Shown in pieces: positions 1 through 7,209 of a DNA stretch of 13,816 nucleotides. The notes below the pieces were generated by a model that was not told where the DNA came from, searched no databases, and saw only the letters and a list, made by a program, of their open reading frames with translations. Within the stretch, counting starts at the first letter, position 1. Each line of letters begins with the position of its first letter. Made by a program: the position numbers and the translations under genes. The DNA lies in the NCBI GenBank assembly GCA_035550735.1, contig DASZOM010000055.1, positions 1 to 13,816 of the forward strand. The letters are read 5' to 3'. The stretch is from JANQRA01 sp035550735 (GTDB lineage Bacteria > Actinomycetota > Acidimicrobiia > Spongiisociales > ZC4RG35).

Positions 1-62
1 TGGCGCCGTATCCGGCGCCAGGAACCCCGGGTTCGCACTGGGCGAACCTGCGCGTTGAGCTG
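1..62. other. Left edge: short stretch before the first gene, coding status unresolved
   Basis: All three plus-strand frames are open at the left edge. One frame ends in TGA at 56-58 and another in TGA at 61-63, which would overlap the next ATG as TGATG. The frame of the following synthetase gene is itself open back to base 3. An upstream gene probably ends here, giving a plus-strand operon, but the sequence does not show which frame is real. The frame ending at 58 has the more protein-like composition; the one ending at 63 is unusually arginine-rich. No clear Shine-Dalgarno sequence or promoter is visible. Confidence 0.3.
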
Positions 63-2051
63 ATGAGCGAGTTCGAGCGTCTTCTCGACCCGTCCAAGAT
101 CGCCATCGCCGGACTCTCGGCCGACCCGGCCAAACACGGGGCGCGAGTGCTCGCCGCACTGCGCAAACTCGGTTTTCAGGGTGAGATCTGGGGCGTCAAC
201 CCTGGACTTCCCGAGATCGATGCAGTGGACGTCTTCGCCTCTGTCGACGATCTCCCCACCCCGCCAGACCTCGTCGTGGCCGCCGTGCCCGGGGCCGCTG
301 CCCGGGACCTGATCGCGGGCTGTCGGGGTGTCGGTTGGGTCATCCTCTTCGCCGCCGGGTTCGCCGAGAGTGGGGAGGAGGGCAGGGACCGCCAGGAGGA
401 GCTGGTCGACACGGCGCGCTCGGTGGGCACCCGGCTGGTCGGGCCCAACAGCGGCGGAGTGATCCGTCCCGGGACAGGGCTCGCCGCCAGCTTCCTCACC
501 TGTCTCGATCGTCCCGCCGCCGAGATCCGGTCGGGCCCGGTCGGCCTCGTCACCCAGAGCGGCGGCACCGGGAGCTATCTCCACAACCTGGCTGCGGCGC
601 GCGGCGAGGGAATCGCGGTCTCGATCTCAACCGGCAACGAGGGCGACTTCGAGTTGGGTGAGGCCATCGAGGCCGTCTCCCTGCTAGACGACGTGAAGGT
701 GATCCTGACGGTGATCGAGACCGTCCGGGATGGCAGGCGGTTCATCGATGCCGTCCGATCCGCTGAGTCGCGAGGCAAGCAATTGGTGGCCTGCCGGATC
801 GGGACCGGCCAGGTCGGACGACGACTCATGGGCTCGCACACCGGCGCCATGGCCGTGGCGGAGAAGGTCATGAGCGGGGTCTTCGAGAGCCTGGACGTGA
901 TCGCGACGGAGACTCCCGGCGAGGCCTACGAGGTGGCCGTCATGCTTGCCCACTCGGAGCCGGCGCGAGGCGGGCGGGTGGGGATCGTCACCCACTCGGG
1001 GGGAGTCGCCATCCTTCTCGCCGATCTCGCCGGTGGTGCCGGGCTCACTCTGGACCCACCCGGAGAGATCTTGGGAGAGGCGGTCCGCGCCCATCTCGAC
1101 CACGGCTCCGTAGGCAATCCGCTCGACATGGGTGGGATCATCGGTGATCCGGGTCGATTCGCCTCCGTGGTCGGAGAGTTCAGCCGATCCGGCGACTACG
1201 ACGTGGTGCTGGCGGTCTCTACGGCCCATCCACCATCTCACACCGTGACCCGTGCGCGCTCCCTGATCGAGCTCGAGCAGGAGGCGCCGGTGCTGCACCT
1301 GTGGATGGCAGGTGACCAGGCGTCCCACGGCCTCGCCAAGCTGCGGGAGGCGGGCATGGCCATCACCGAGGAGCCGAGGGCTGCGATACGCGCTCTGGTG
1401 GGTCTCACCAGGCGGACAGATGCTACCGCTCCGCCGGCGCCCATCTTCGGCCCACCCGAGCATTGGGGGGTTCCTCCGCTAGAGGGGGCCGTCGCATCCA
1501 ACATCGCCGAGGGCATCGTCGCCGCCGATTCGCTCGGGTATCCGGTGGTGGTCAAGCTGGATGGCAACGCACCCGCTCACAAGACCGACGTCGCGGGCGT
1601 GATCCTCGACGTTCGCAACCGCACAGAGCTCGAAGAGGCATTCCGGTCACTCCTCCAGTTGAGCCAGACGTCGGGACTGAGGTCGACGTCTCTCCGCCTG
1701 CAGCGGTTTCGACCCGGCCTCGAGGTCATCGTCGGCGCGGTGAGACACGACGTCTTTGGACCGCTGGTCTCGGTGGGCCTCGGCGGCGTCCTCGCCGAGG
1801 TGCTCGACGACGTCGTCTTCTCCCCCGCTCCCATCACTCCGCTCACCGCGCTCGCTCTGATCGACCGTCTCGACGGCCGGGTTCTCCTCGACGGATATCG
1901 CGGCGCCAATGCCGCCGACGTCACCGAGTTGGCTCGCATCGTCAGCCAGGTGAGCCGCGGCATCGCCGGGCTCGCAGTCGAAGAGTTCGAGATGAACCCC
2001 CTGATCTGGGATGGCACGGAGTGGCTCGCCGTCGACGTCTACGCCTCGTGA
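63..2051 (+). CDS. ADP-forming acyl-CoA synthetase (acetate--CoA ligase family), fused alpha and beta parts
   Basis: Predicted cytoplasmic enzyme joining a carboxylic acid to CoA with ATP going to ADP and phosphate (or the reverse). The 662-residue protein has the family order: N-terminal CoA-binding Rossmann domain (about residues 5-130, starting LLDPSKIAIAGLSADPAKHG), two ligase-CoA/flavodoxin-like domains (about 155-450), and an ATP-grasp beta part (about 475-660). GSHTGAM at 257-263 matches the region of the phosphorylated His of succinyl-CoA synthetase-type enzymes (H259 here). HKTDVAGV at 506-513 is the usual ATP-grasp entry motif, and EMNPLIW (643-649) is the typical C-terminal motif. 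Length is normal for the fused form. ATG 63 is chosen because the Rossmann domain starts right after it, but no good Shine-Dalgarno is seen and the frame stays open to the window edge. Acid substrate unknown. Its 3' end overlaps the next gene. Confidence 0.9.
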   Translation: MSEFERLLDPSKIAIAGLSADPAKHGARVLAALRKLGFQGEIWGVNPGLPEIDAVDVFASVDDLPTPPDLVVAAVPGAAARDLIAGCRGVGWVILFAAGFAESGEEGRDRQEELVDTARSVGTRLVGPNSGGVIRPGTGLAASFLTCLDRPAAEIRSGPVGLVTQSGGTGSYLHNLAAARGEGIAVSISTGNEGDFELGEAIEAVSLLDDVKVILTVIETVRDGRRFIDAVRSAESRGKQLVACRIGTGQVGRRLMGSHTGAMAVAEKVMSGVFESLDVIATETPGEAYEVAVMLAHSEPARGGRVGIVTHSGGVAILLADLAGGAGLTLDPPGEILGEAVRAHLDHGSVGNPLDMGGIIGDPGRFASVVGEFSRSGDYDVVLAVSTAHPPSHTVTRARSLIELEQEAPVLHLWMAGDQASHGLAKLREAGMAITEEPRAAIRALVGLTRRTDATAPPAPIFGPPEHWGVPPLEGAVASNIAEGIVAADSLGYPVVVKLDGNAPAHKTDVAGVILDVRNRTELEEAFRSLLQLSQTSGLRSTSLRLQRFRPGLEVIVGAVRHDVFGPLVSVGLGGVLAEVLDDVVFSPAPITPLTALALIDRLDGRVLLDGYRGANAADVTELARIVSQVSRGIAGLAVEEFEMNPLIWDGTEWLAVDVYAS

Positions 2052-3102
2052 TCCCCCAACCACGAGCGACCACGTCGGTTCGGCGGAGGGCGCGGTCTGC
2101 GTATCCTCGACAATCGCCAGATCGACCCTCATCCAGGTAGGGGTGATCGCGGTCATCGCCGCGGTTGCAATCCTCACATCCACTGCCCTAGGGGAGGTGG
2201 TCAGCCCGATCATGATCGGGCTGCTGGCGGGTCTGGTCCTCGGTCACCTCTCCCCCGCCGCGGCGGCATGGAGAGACGGCATCACCATGGTGACCACACG
2301 GGTGCTGCCGGTCGGGATCGCCCTCATCGGTTTGCGGATAACCCTCGGCGACCTGCTGGAGCCGGGAGCTCTTGCCCTCGGCATCGCCCTCGGAGGCGTC
2401 GTCCTGGTCGGGGCGCTCGCCGCCGTGCTCGGCCCGGTTCTGAGCAGGTCACGGAGCGGGTGGATCCTTCTTGCCGTGGGCACCGCCATCTGCGGGAACT
2501 CGGCCATCATCGCCACCGCACCGGTGATCAGGGCACGGGAGAGGGAAGTCGCCCTGGCGGTCGGGGTGATCACCGCGTTCGGGACGCTTGCCCTCTTCAC
2601 CTACCCGGTGATCGGGGCGACGCTGGGCATGGATCAGACGACATTCGGGATCTGGGCCGGGACAGGGATAAACGACACGGCGCAGGTGGTCGCCGCCGGG
2701 GAGGCGTTCGGCCCGGAGGCGGCGACGGTGGCCGTGACGGTGAAGTTCGTCCGCAACCTGCTCATCCTCCCCGTGGTCGCCGGTCTCGCACTGATGAGCG
2801 CCCGGGAGGCGTCGGAGACGAGCGACGCCCGACGGCTCCCCTGGCTGAAGGCCATCCCGCCGTTCGTGTTCGGGTTCCTCGCCCTGTCCGCTCTCGCCTC
2901 CGTCGGGCTCGTCCCGGATGGCGTCGGTCAGCTCGGTCGATGGCTCTCCACGGGTCTGATCACCGCGGGGATGGTGGCGATCGGGATGAGAACCCGCCTC
3001 GCCGAGACCAGGAGCCTGGGATGGGCGCCGCTGCTGCTCGGGCTCACCCTGACGCTGAGCCTGGCGGTGTTCTCGTTCCTGATGGTGACCCTGCTGCGGT
3101 AG
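2011..3102 (+). CDS. YeiH/UPF0324-family membrane transporter (putative sulfate exporter family)
   Basis: Multi-pass inner-membrane protein of 363 residues with roughly ten hydrophobic segments, the first at about residues 41-60. Family signatures are TAICGNSAIIATAPVI (158-173), GTGINDTAQVVAAGEAFG (218-234 region) and GMVAIGMRTRL (320-330). The family is usually labelled putative sulfate exporter; the substrate is poorly established and I do not infer one. ATG 2011 overlaps the preceding synthetase by 41 bases and gives a hydrophilic Ser/Thr/Pro-rich N-terminus of about 35 residues. The only other in-frame start nearby is GTG 2143, which would remove the beginning of the first membrane segment and has a poorly spaced purine tract, so 2011 is preferred with reserve. 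It is probably translationally coupled to the synthetase. The stop lies 3 bases from the stop of the convergent cyclase gene. Confidence 0.85.
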   Translation: MARSGSPSTSTPRDPPTTSDHVGSAEGAVCVSSTIARSTLIQVGVIAVIAAVAILTSTALGEVVSPIMIGLLAGLVLGHLSPAAAAWRDGITMVTTRVLPVGIALIGLRITLGDLLEPGALALGIALGGVVLVGALAAVLGPVLSRSRSGWILLAVGTAICGNSAIIATAPVIRAREREVALAVGVITAFGTLALFTYPVIGATLGMDQTTFGIWAGTGINDTAQVVAAGEAFGPEAATVAVTVKFVRNLLILPVVAGLALMSAREASETSDARRLPWLKAIPPFVFGFLALSALASVGLVPDGVGQLGRWLSTGLITAGMVAIGMRTRLAETRSLGWAPLLLGLTLTLSLAVFSFLMVTLLR

Positions 3103-3105
3103 CGG

Positions 3106-5061
3106 TCACTCCCATGCGACACCGCGGACCTCGATCGGTTCCGGCACGCCCTTCAACGTAACCGTCCTCGGATCGGACAGCCCGAGGTCGAGCTCGCCGA
3201 CTCCGTCGAGGGTCGTCGCCGAGACCACGATCTCCCCGGCCTCACCCAGGGCCCCGACCCGGGCGGCTACATGCACGCCTCTGCCCGTGTAGTTACCCTC
3301 CGTCTTGGTGGCGGCCGAGGTGTGGATCCCGATCCGTATCGACGGGGAGAAGCCGTGCTCGGCGCGATGGGCGCGGAGGGTCCGCTGCACGTCCACGGCG
3401 CATTCGATGGCTCGGCGGGGATCCTCGAATGCGACGAAGAACCCGTCGCCCATCCGGTTGACCACCTCGCCCCCGTGGGCGACGAACCTCGCCTCCAGGG
3501 TCCGGTCGTGCCATTGGAGGAGGCTGGCCCAGGCGGCATCGCCGATCAGCCCGATGAGGTCCGTGGACGTGATGATGTCGGTGAACATGAAGGTCTTGGT
3601 CACCGTGGCCGACGTGTCGGCGGCGGGCATCTTCTGCAGCAGCCTCCCCACCAACGCCACGTCCCTCGCCGCGCCGAGCTGCTCGAACACGGACAGCGTC
3701 GCCCTCAGCTCGAGGACGGCCCCGGACTCATCGCCGGCGGCGCGGCGAGCCAGGGCCAGGCTGGTTCGAGCCCTGGCGGCCTCATACGGGAGATCGAGAT
3801 CCCGCCATTGCCTCCACGCCGCGTCGAGGAGGGGCACCGCCGCGTCGGTCTTCCCCTCAGCGAGAGCCAGACGGCCTCGGGCGGTGGAGGCGGCAGCGGT
3901 CCAGATCGAGTTCTCGTGCTCGGCGGCGATCTGCTCCAACTCCTCTGTGGCGGCCAGCGCACCCTCCATGTCACCGACCGCCAGCGCGATCTCCACCTTG
4001 GCGGGAAGCATCTGAACCCGTGTCAGCAAGTCGTAGCCGGAGCCGCCGGCCGAGTGCAGGCTACGGTCGATCGATTGCGCCGCCTCGGCGGTGTCCCCCC
4101 GGGTCAGGTGGAGAAGGGCGAGCCCGGGCTGCGGATCCCGGCCCGACTCGTACGCCTTGAGGAACGCCTCCTCGGCGCCGTCGAGGTCTCCCAGCCGGAA
4201 GCGAATCTCGCCGATCTCGTTGTAGGCGTCGCCGAGGACGTCGAGCAGGCGGTAGCGGGCCAGCTCGTCACAGGCGGACCGAGCCTCCTCCTCCGCCTCG
4301 GTCCATCGCCCCTGGAGCCGCTTCAGCTCGGCCCGATGCACCTTGCATGCCCCCGGGTAGCCCAGGGCGCCGTTGCGCCGCATGTAACTCTCGGCCCGCT
4401 CCGTCCACTCCTGGGATCGGCGCAGATCGGACATGTCGCGACAGGTGGCGAGGGTGACGCAGTAGACGTCGCAAGCCGCTTTCGCCCCCAACTCGCCCGA
4501 GGTCGCTGCGGTGGCGGCCTCGTCGATCAGGGCGAGCGCCTCCTCGACGCGTCCCATCTTGGCCAGGGCAGCCCCCTTGAAGCTCAATGCCGTGTTCACC
4601 GCGTCCGGGTCGCCATGGGCCTTGCCCAACTCGACGGCCCGATCGGCGTGGGCCACGGCCTGTTCGAGGTCCCTGAGACCGACCATCGCCTCGACGGAGC
4701 GCATGAGCTCGTACCAGGCGTGCACCATCGTCTCCGGCTCGCCTTCGAGTAGGCGTTCCGCACGGGCGAGCCACCCCTGGCCAACCGAGCTCTGCAGCGA
4801 CCGCTGCGCCCGCTCGGAGAGACGCAACGCCATGGCGGCGGCCTGCACGTTGTCGTTCGCCTGCGTGTAGCCGCGGTAGGCCCGTTCCAGGGCTTCGTTT
4901 GCCTCCTCGGGATGACCCGACCACCAGGCGGCATCGGCGAGACGCACAAGATCGTCTGGTTCGAGCGCTACATCCATATCGGCGGCACTGAGCTCCTGGT
5001 AGGCCTCCTCCCAGGCGTGGCGATCTAATGCTTCCCGTCCCGCGTCGAGAGTCTGGGTCAC
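3106..5061 (-). CDS. TPR-repeat protein with C-terminal class III adenylate/guanylate cyclase domain
   Basis: A 651-residue protein with no visible membrane segment or signal peptide, so probably cytoplasmic. Residues about 10-475 are alpha-helical tetratricopeptide-like repeats with Ala/Leu/Glu-rich helix pairs (for example around 160-182, 286-303 and 400-416). Residues about 485-651 form a class III nucleotide cyclase domain. The metal-binding aspartates are visible: D495 in FMFTDI and D539 in MGDG. The dimer-interface region reads GRGVHVAARVGAL (593-605) with R601. Two spots differ from canonical cyclases: VVNRMGDG has Asn where a purine-selecting Lys is common, and GVHVAAR has His where catalytic Asn is usual. 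The second change is frequent in actinobacterial cyclase-like proteins. Activity and nucleotide (cAMP, cGMP or none) are therefore uncertain. The start is GTG 5061: an in-frame TAA lies seven codons upstream and no Shine-Dalgarno is seen, so a leaderless transcript is possible. Confidence 0.88.
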   Translation of the reverse strand: MTQTLDAGREALDRHAWEEAYQELSAADMDVALEPDDLVRLADAAWWSGHPEEANEALERAYRGYTQANDNVQAAAMALRLSERAQRSLQSSVGQGWLARAERLLEGEPETMVHAWYELMRSVEAMVGLRDLEQAVAHADRAVELGKAHGDPDAVNTALSFKGAALAKMGRVEEALALIDEAATAATSGELGAKAACDVYCVTLATCRDMSDLRRSQEWTERAESYMRRNGALGYPGACKVHRAELKRLQGRWTEAEEEARSACDELARYRLLDVLGDAYNEIGEIRFRLGDLDGAEEAFLKAYESGRDPQPGLALLHLTRGDTAEAAQSIDRSLHSAGGSGYDLLTRVQMLPAKVEIALAVGDMEGALAATEELEQIAAEHENSIWTAAASTARGRLALAEGKTDAAVPLLDAAWRQWRDLDLPYEAARARTSLALARRAAGDESGAVLELRATLSVFEQLGAARDVALVGRLLQKMPAADTSATVTKTFMFTDIITSTDLIGLIGDAAWASLLQWHDRTLEARFVAHGGEVVNRMGDGFFVAFEDPRRAIECAVDVQRTLRAHRAEHGFSPSIRIGIHTSAATKTEGNYTGRGVHVAARVGALGEAGEIVVSATTLDGVGELDLGLSDPRTVTLKGVPEPIEVRGVAWE

Positions 5062-5081
5062 CCGGAGGGAGGTTACGCCTT

Positions 5082-5125
5082 ACCTCAGGTCGTGGGACCC
5101 GTATACGGGCCCGGCTCCCTGAGGT
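5082..5125. repeat. Nested inverted repeat between the MFS and cyclase genes
   Basis: Outer arms ACCTCAGG (5082-5089) and CCTGAGGT (5118-5125) are perfect inverted copies. Inside them CCCGTATACGGG (5098-5109) is a perfect 12-bp palindrome, extended to a longer stem by GGG (5094-5096, one bulged A) and CCC (5110-5112). Another ACCTCAG at 5136-5142 overlaps the MFS stop codon as a direct repeat. It lies after the minus-strand MFS gene and just before the cyclase GTG. It could be a terminator without a U tract, as is common in actinobacteria, or an operator for the cyclase gene. The sequence alone does not decide. Confidence 0.5.
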
Positions 5126-5138
5126 GAGAGCGAGAACC

Positions 5139-6359
5139 TCAGACCGCGACCCGTTCCTGGGCCCGGCTCACCGAGGCCACTGCGGCGAGGGTGAGGATGG
5201 CGGCGAGGGTGGCGAAGTTGGCGAGCCAGTGGAAGCCCAAGGTCTCTTTGACCAGGCCGGAGGTGAAGGCGGCGGCGGCCCCGAGCACACTCATCGAGAC
5301 GTCGGCGAAGCCCTGGGCCCCGGTTCTCTCCTCGATGGGGAGTGACTCGGTGAGCAGCGCCGACCCGCCGATCAGGGCGAAGCTCCAGCCGACCCCGAGC
5401 AGGAAGAGGCCGACGAACACGAGACTCGGCAGATACCCGGCGACGACGGCAACGACCGTTCCCATCGCGAGGATGCCCGCTCCCACGCTGAGCACCTTGA
5501 GCCTCCCGAGCCGGTCGGCCCACCGTCCGATGAGCGGAGCAAGGCCGAACATCCCCAGAACATGCACCGAGATCACCAGGGTCGACAGCTCGGCGTGGCC
5601 GTGGTCGCGCATGTGAAGCGGGGTCATCGTCATCACCGCCACCATCGCCATCTGGCTCACCGCCATGGCGAACACGGCGAGCCGGGCCAATGGCCGGGCC
5701 CAGATCGCGGTCCATGAGCGGCCGATCCCCCGCAAAGGGCTCTCGAAGGGGATGTCTCGGTCGACACCCCCGGCGACCACGAGTGGGTCGGGTCTGAGGG
5801 AACGTGCGGTGATCGCTGCCGCCATTGCGAAACCCAGCACCGACAGGAAGACCGGGCCGACCCACTCACCCAGTCCGAGCCCGAGCCCGACCCGATTCGC
5901 CCAAGGGGCGGCGATGGGGCCGAGCACGGCGCCGATCGTCCCCACCCAGACCACCATGGCGATCGAGCTGGCCCGTCGGTCATCATCGGCGAGGTCGGCG
6001 GCCGCGTACCGGCTCTGCAGGTTGGAGGCGTTGGCCACCCCGAACAACGACATGGCGGCGACCAGGAGCCAGAAGTTGCGGAGCTGGCCGGCGAAGACGG
6101 CCAGGCCTGCCCCGGCGATGCCACCGAGGTACCCCCTGACCAGTGCTGGCCGGCGGCCGAGCCGTCTCGCCCGATAGGCCAAGGGGGAGGCGGCGGCGGC
6201 CGTCCCCAGGGTCCCAATCGCCGAGGGAACACCGGCGAGCAGGTCGCTGCCCGCGATCTCGGCGGCGAGCAGCCCGACGATGGCGGCCGTGGCGATGAAG
6301 CCCGCCTGCCCCACCGCAACCGACGTCATCAACGACCTCAGGGCGCGTCTCTGCGCCAT
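5139..6359 (-). CDS. Major facilitator superfamily transporter
   Basis: Predicted 406-residue inner-membrane protein with about twelve hydrophobic segments in two six-helix halves separated by a hydrophilic loop at about 186-218. Loop 2-3 carries YRARRLGRRPALV (62-74) and loop 8-9 carries GRWADRLGRLKVL (278-290), both versions of MFS motif A. GAVLGP (143-148) resembles motif C of drug/H+ antiporters, so export by proton exchange is likely; the substrate is unknown. ATG 6359 is chosen because the protein then begins with a short basic stretch before the first membrane helix. GTG 6371, four codons upstream, is a possible alternative, and the open frame reaches further up without family-like sequence. 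The gene follows the GntR gene on the same strand after a 115-base gap that holds its own inverted repeats, so it may be a separate transcript. Confidence 0.85.
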   Translation of the reverse strand: MAQRRALRSLMTSVAVGQAGFIATAAIVGLLAAEIAGSDLLAGVPSAIGTLGTAAAASPLAYRARRLGRRPALVRGYLGGIAGAGLAVFAGQLRNFWLLVAAMSLFGVANASNLQSRYAAADLADDDRRASSIAMVVWVGTIGAVLGPIAAPWANRVGLGLGLGEWVGPVFLSVLGFAMAAAITARSLRPDPLVVAGGVDRDIPFESPLRGIGRSWTAIWARPLARLAVFAMAVSQMAMVAVMTMTPLHMRDHGHAELSTLVISVHVLGMFGLAPLIGRWADRLGRLKVLSVGAGILAMGTVVAVVAGYLPSLVFVGLFLLGVGWSFALIGGSALLTESLPIEERTGAQGFADVSMSVLGAAAAFTSGLVKETLGFHWLANFATLAAILTLAAVASVSRAQERVAV

Positions 6360-6393
6360 CTCCCGATTCACGTGGGGTGAAGGTAACCGCTTT

Positions 6394-6440
6394 CCTAATG
6401 CTCCACGGCCCACTATTGGGCTTTTGGACGTTTCATTAGG
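6394..6440. repeat. Nested inverted repeat upstream of the MFS gene (possible operator/promoter region)
   Basis: Outer arms CCTAATG (6394-6400) and CATTAGG (6434-6440) are perfect 7-bp inverted copies. Near their centre, GCCCACTATTGGGC (6408-6421) is a 5-bp stem with a 4-base loop. The stretch is richer in A and T than the surroundings and sits 35-81 bases before the MFS start. The position suggests regulation of the MFS gene. It does not resemble the dre operator at 8799-8823, so control by the neighbouring GntR protein is not indicated. A T run follows the inner hairpin only on the plus strand, where there is no upstream gene to terminate. Confidence 0.4.
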
Positions 6441-6474
6441 CAACAACCCGAGCGCGCCCCCGCGATGCCCGCGT

Positions 6475-7209
6475 TCAGGACGGCCGCGCCAGCCGGGTGG
6501 TGAGACGAAACCGGTCGCCCCGATAGAGAGAGCGCACGTACTCCACCGGACGGTCGTCGGCATCCCGGCTGGTCCGGGTCAGCATCAGCATCGGCGTTGT
6601 CGAGTCGGTGCCGAGCAGACGGGACACCGATGGTGGAGCCAGGACCGTCTCGATGGTCTCCACGCCCTGCGACGGCACCACCGAGTACTCCAACTCGAGG
6701 ATGGCGTACAGGGAGGCGTCGTCGTTGAGCTTTTCGCCGATGCCGGGGAACCGGTTGTGGTCGAGATAGACGGTCTCGACCGCCATCGGCTCCTCGTTCG
6801 CATAGCGGATCCGCTCCACCCTGGTCACCGGCGCCCCTTCCTCGAGACCCAGCCCGGCGGCGACGTCGGCCTCGGACTCGACGACCGTCACGTCGATGAG
6901 CCTGGCGCCGGGCCGCATCCCCTGCGCCTGCATGTCCTGGGTGTACGAGCTGAGCTGGAGGTTCTGATTCACCTTCGGCGCGGCCACGAAAGTCCCGCGC
7001 CCCTGCATCCGCACGATCCGCCCCTCGACCGCCAGATCGTGCAGCGCCTGGCGAACGGTCGTCCGGGAGATGCCGAAGCGATCGCTGAGGTTGCGCTCCG
7101 GCGGGACCGGCGTGCCCGGAGGCAAACCGTCGATCTGCTGTCGCAGCCACTGGCGCACCTCGTAGTACTTGGGAACGGCGCCGTCACTCCCGAAGGCCTG
7201 TGCTCTCAT
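6475..7209 (-). CDS. GntR-family (HutC subfamily) regulator, DasR/NagR-like, with UTRA domain
   Basis: Cytoplasmic DNA-binding regulator of 244 residues. The N-terminal winged helix-turn-helix (about 12-77) has PPERNLSDRFGISRTTVRQA (36-55) and the wing RMQGRGTFVAAPK (67-79). The C-terminal UTRA effector domain (about 85-238) contains SSYTQDMQAQGMRPGARLID (87-106) and ends SLYRGDRFRL (227-236). These features match the NagR/YvoA and DasR group, which bind amino-sugar phosphates such as GlcNAc-6-P or GlcN-6-P and recognise the dre site TGGTCTAGACCA. That exact site lies at 8799-8810, in the promoter region of its own operon. It likely represses both divergent arms and itself. The ATG overlaps the stop of the GNAT gene (ATGA), so it is the third gene of a tightly coupled operon. 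Effector identity is inferred from the family and from MurQ's product. Confidence 0.92.
   Translation of the reverse strand: MRAQAFGSDGAVPKYYEVRQWLRQQIDGLPPGTPVPPERNLSDRFGISRTTVRQALHDLAVEGRIVRMQGRGTFVAAPKVNQNLQLSSYTQDMQAQGMRPGARLIDVTVVESEADVAAGLGLEEGAPVTRVERIRYANEEPMAVETVYLDHNRFPGIGEKLNDDASLYAILELEYSVVPSQGVETIETVLAPPSVSRLLGTDSTTPMLMLTRTSRDADDRPVEYVRSLYRGDRFRLTTRLARPS

Noticed and set aside
3271..4752. Long open frame on the plus strand opposite the cyclase gene
   Set aside because: Its translation has no domain-like pattern and is rich in Gly, Pro, Arg and His. It mirrors the high-GC codon pattern of the true minus-strand gene, which shows clear TPR and cyclase motifs.
6408..6425. Hairpin GCCCACTATTGGGC followed by TTTT as a rho-independent terminator
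   Set aside because: The T run follows only on the plus strand, where no gene is upstream. For the minus-strand genes the run is an A tract before the stem, and the 5-bp stem is short.
6360..6563. N-terminal extension of the MFS transporter beyond ATG 6359
   Set aside because: The extension would overlap the 3' end of the GntR gene and cover the inverted-repeat gap. Its residues are not membrane-like, and MFS proteins of this type begin shortly before the first helix.
6567..6580. CTGGTCCGGGTCAG inside the GntR gene as a third dre-like operator
   Set aside because: The half sites are not symmetric and match the GGTC...GACC core poorly. It lies within coding sequence of the UTRA domain.
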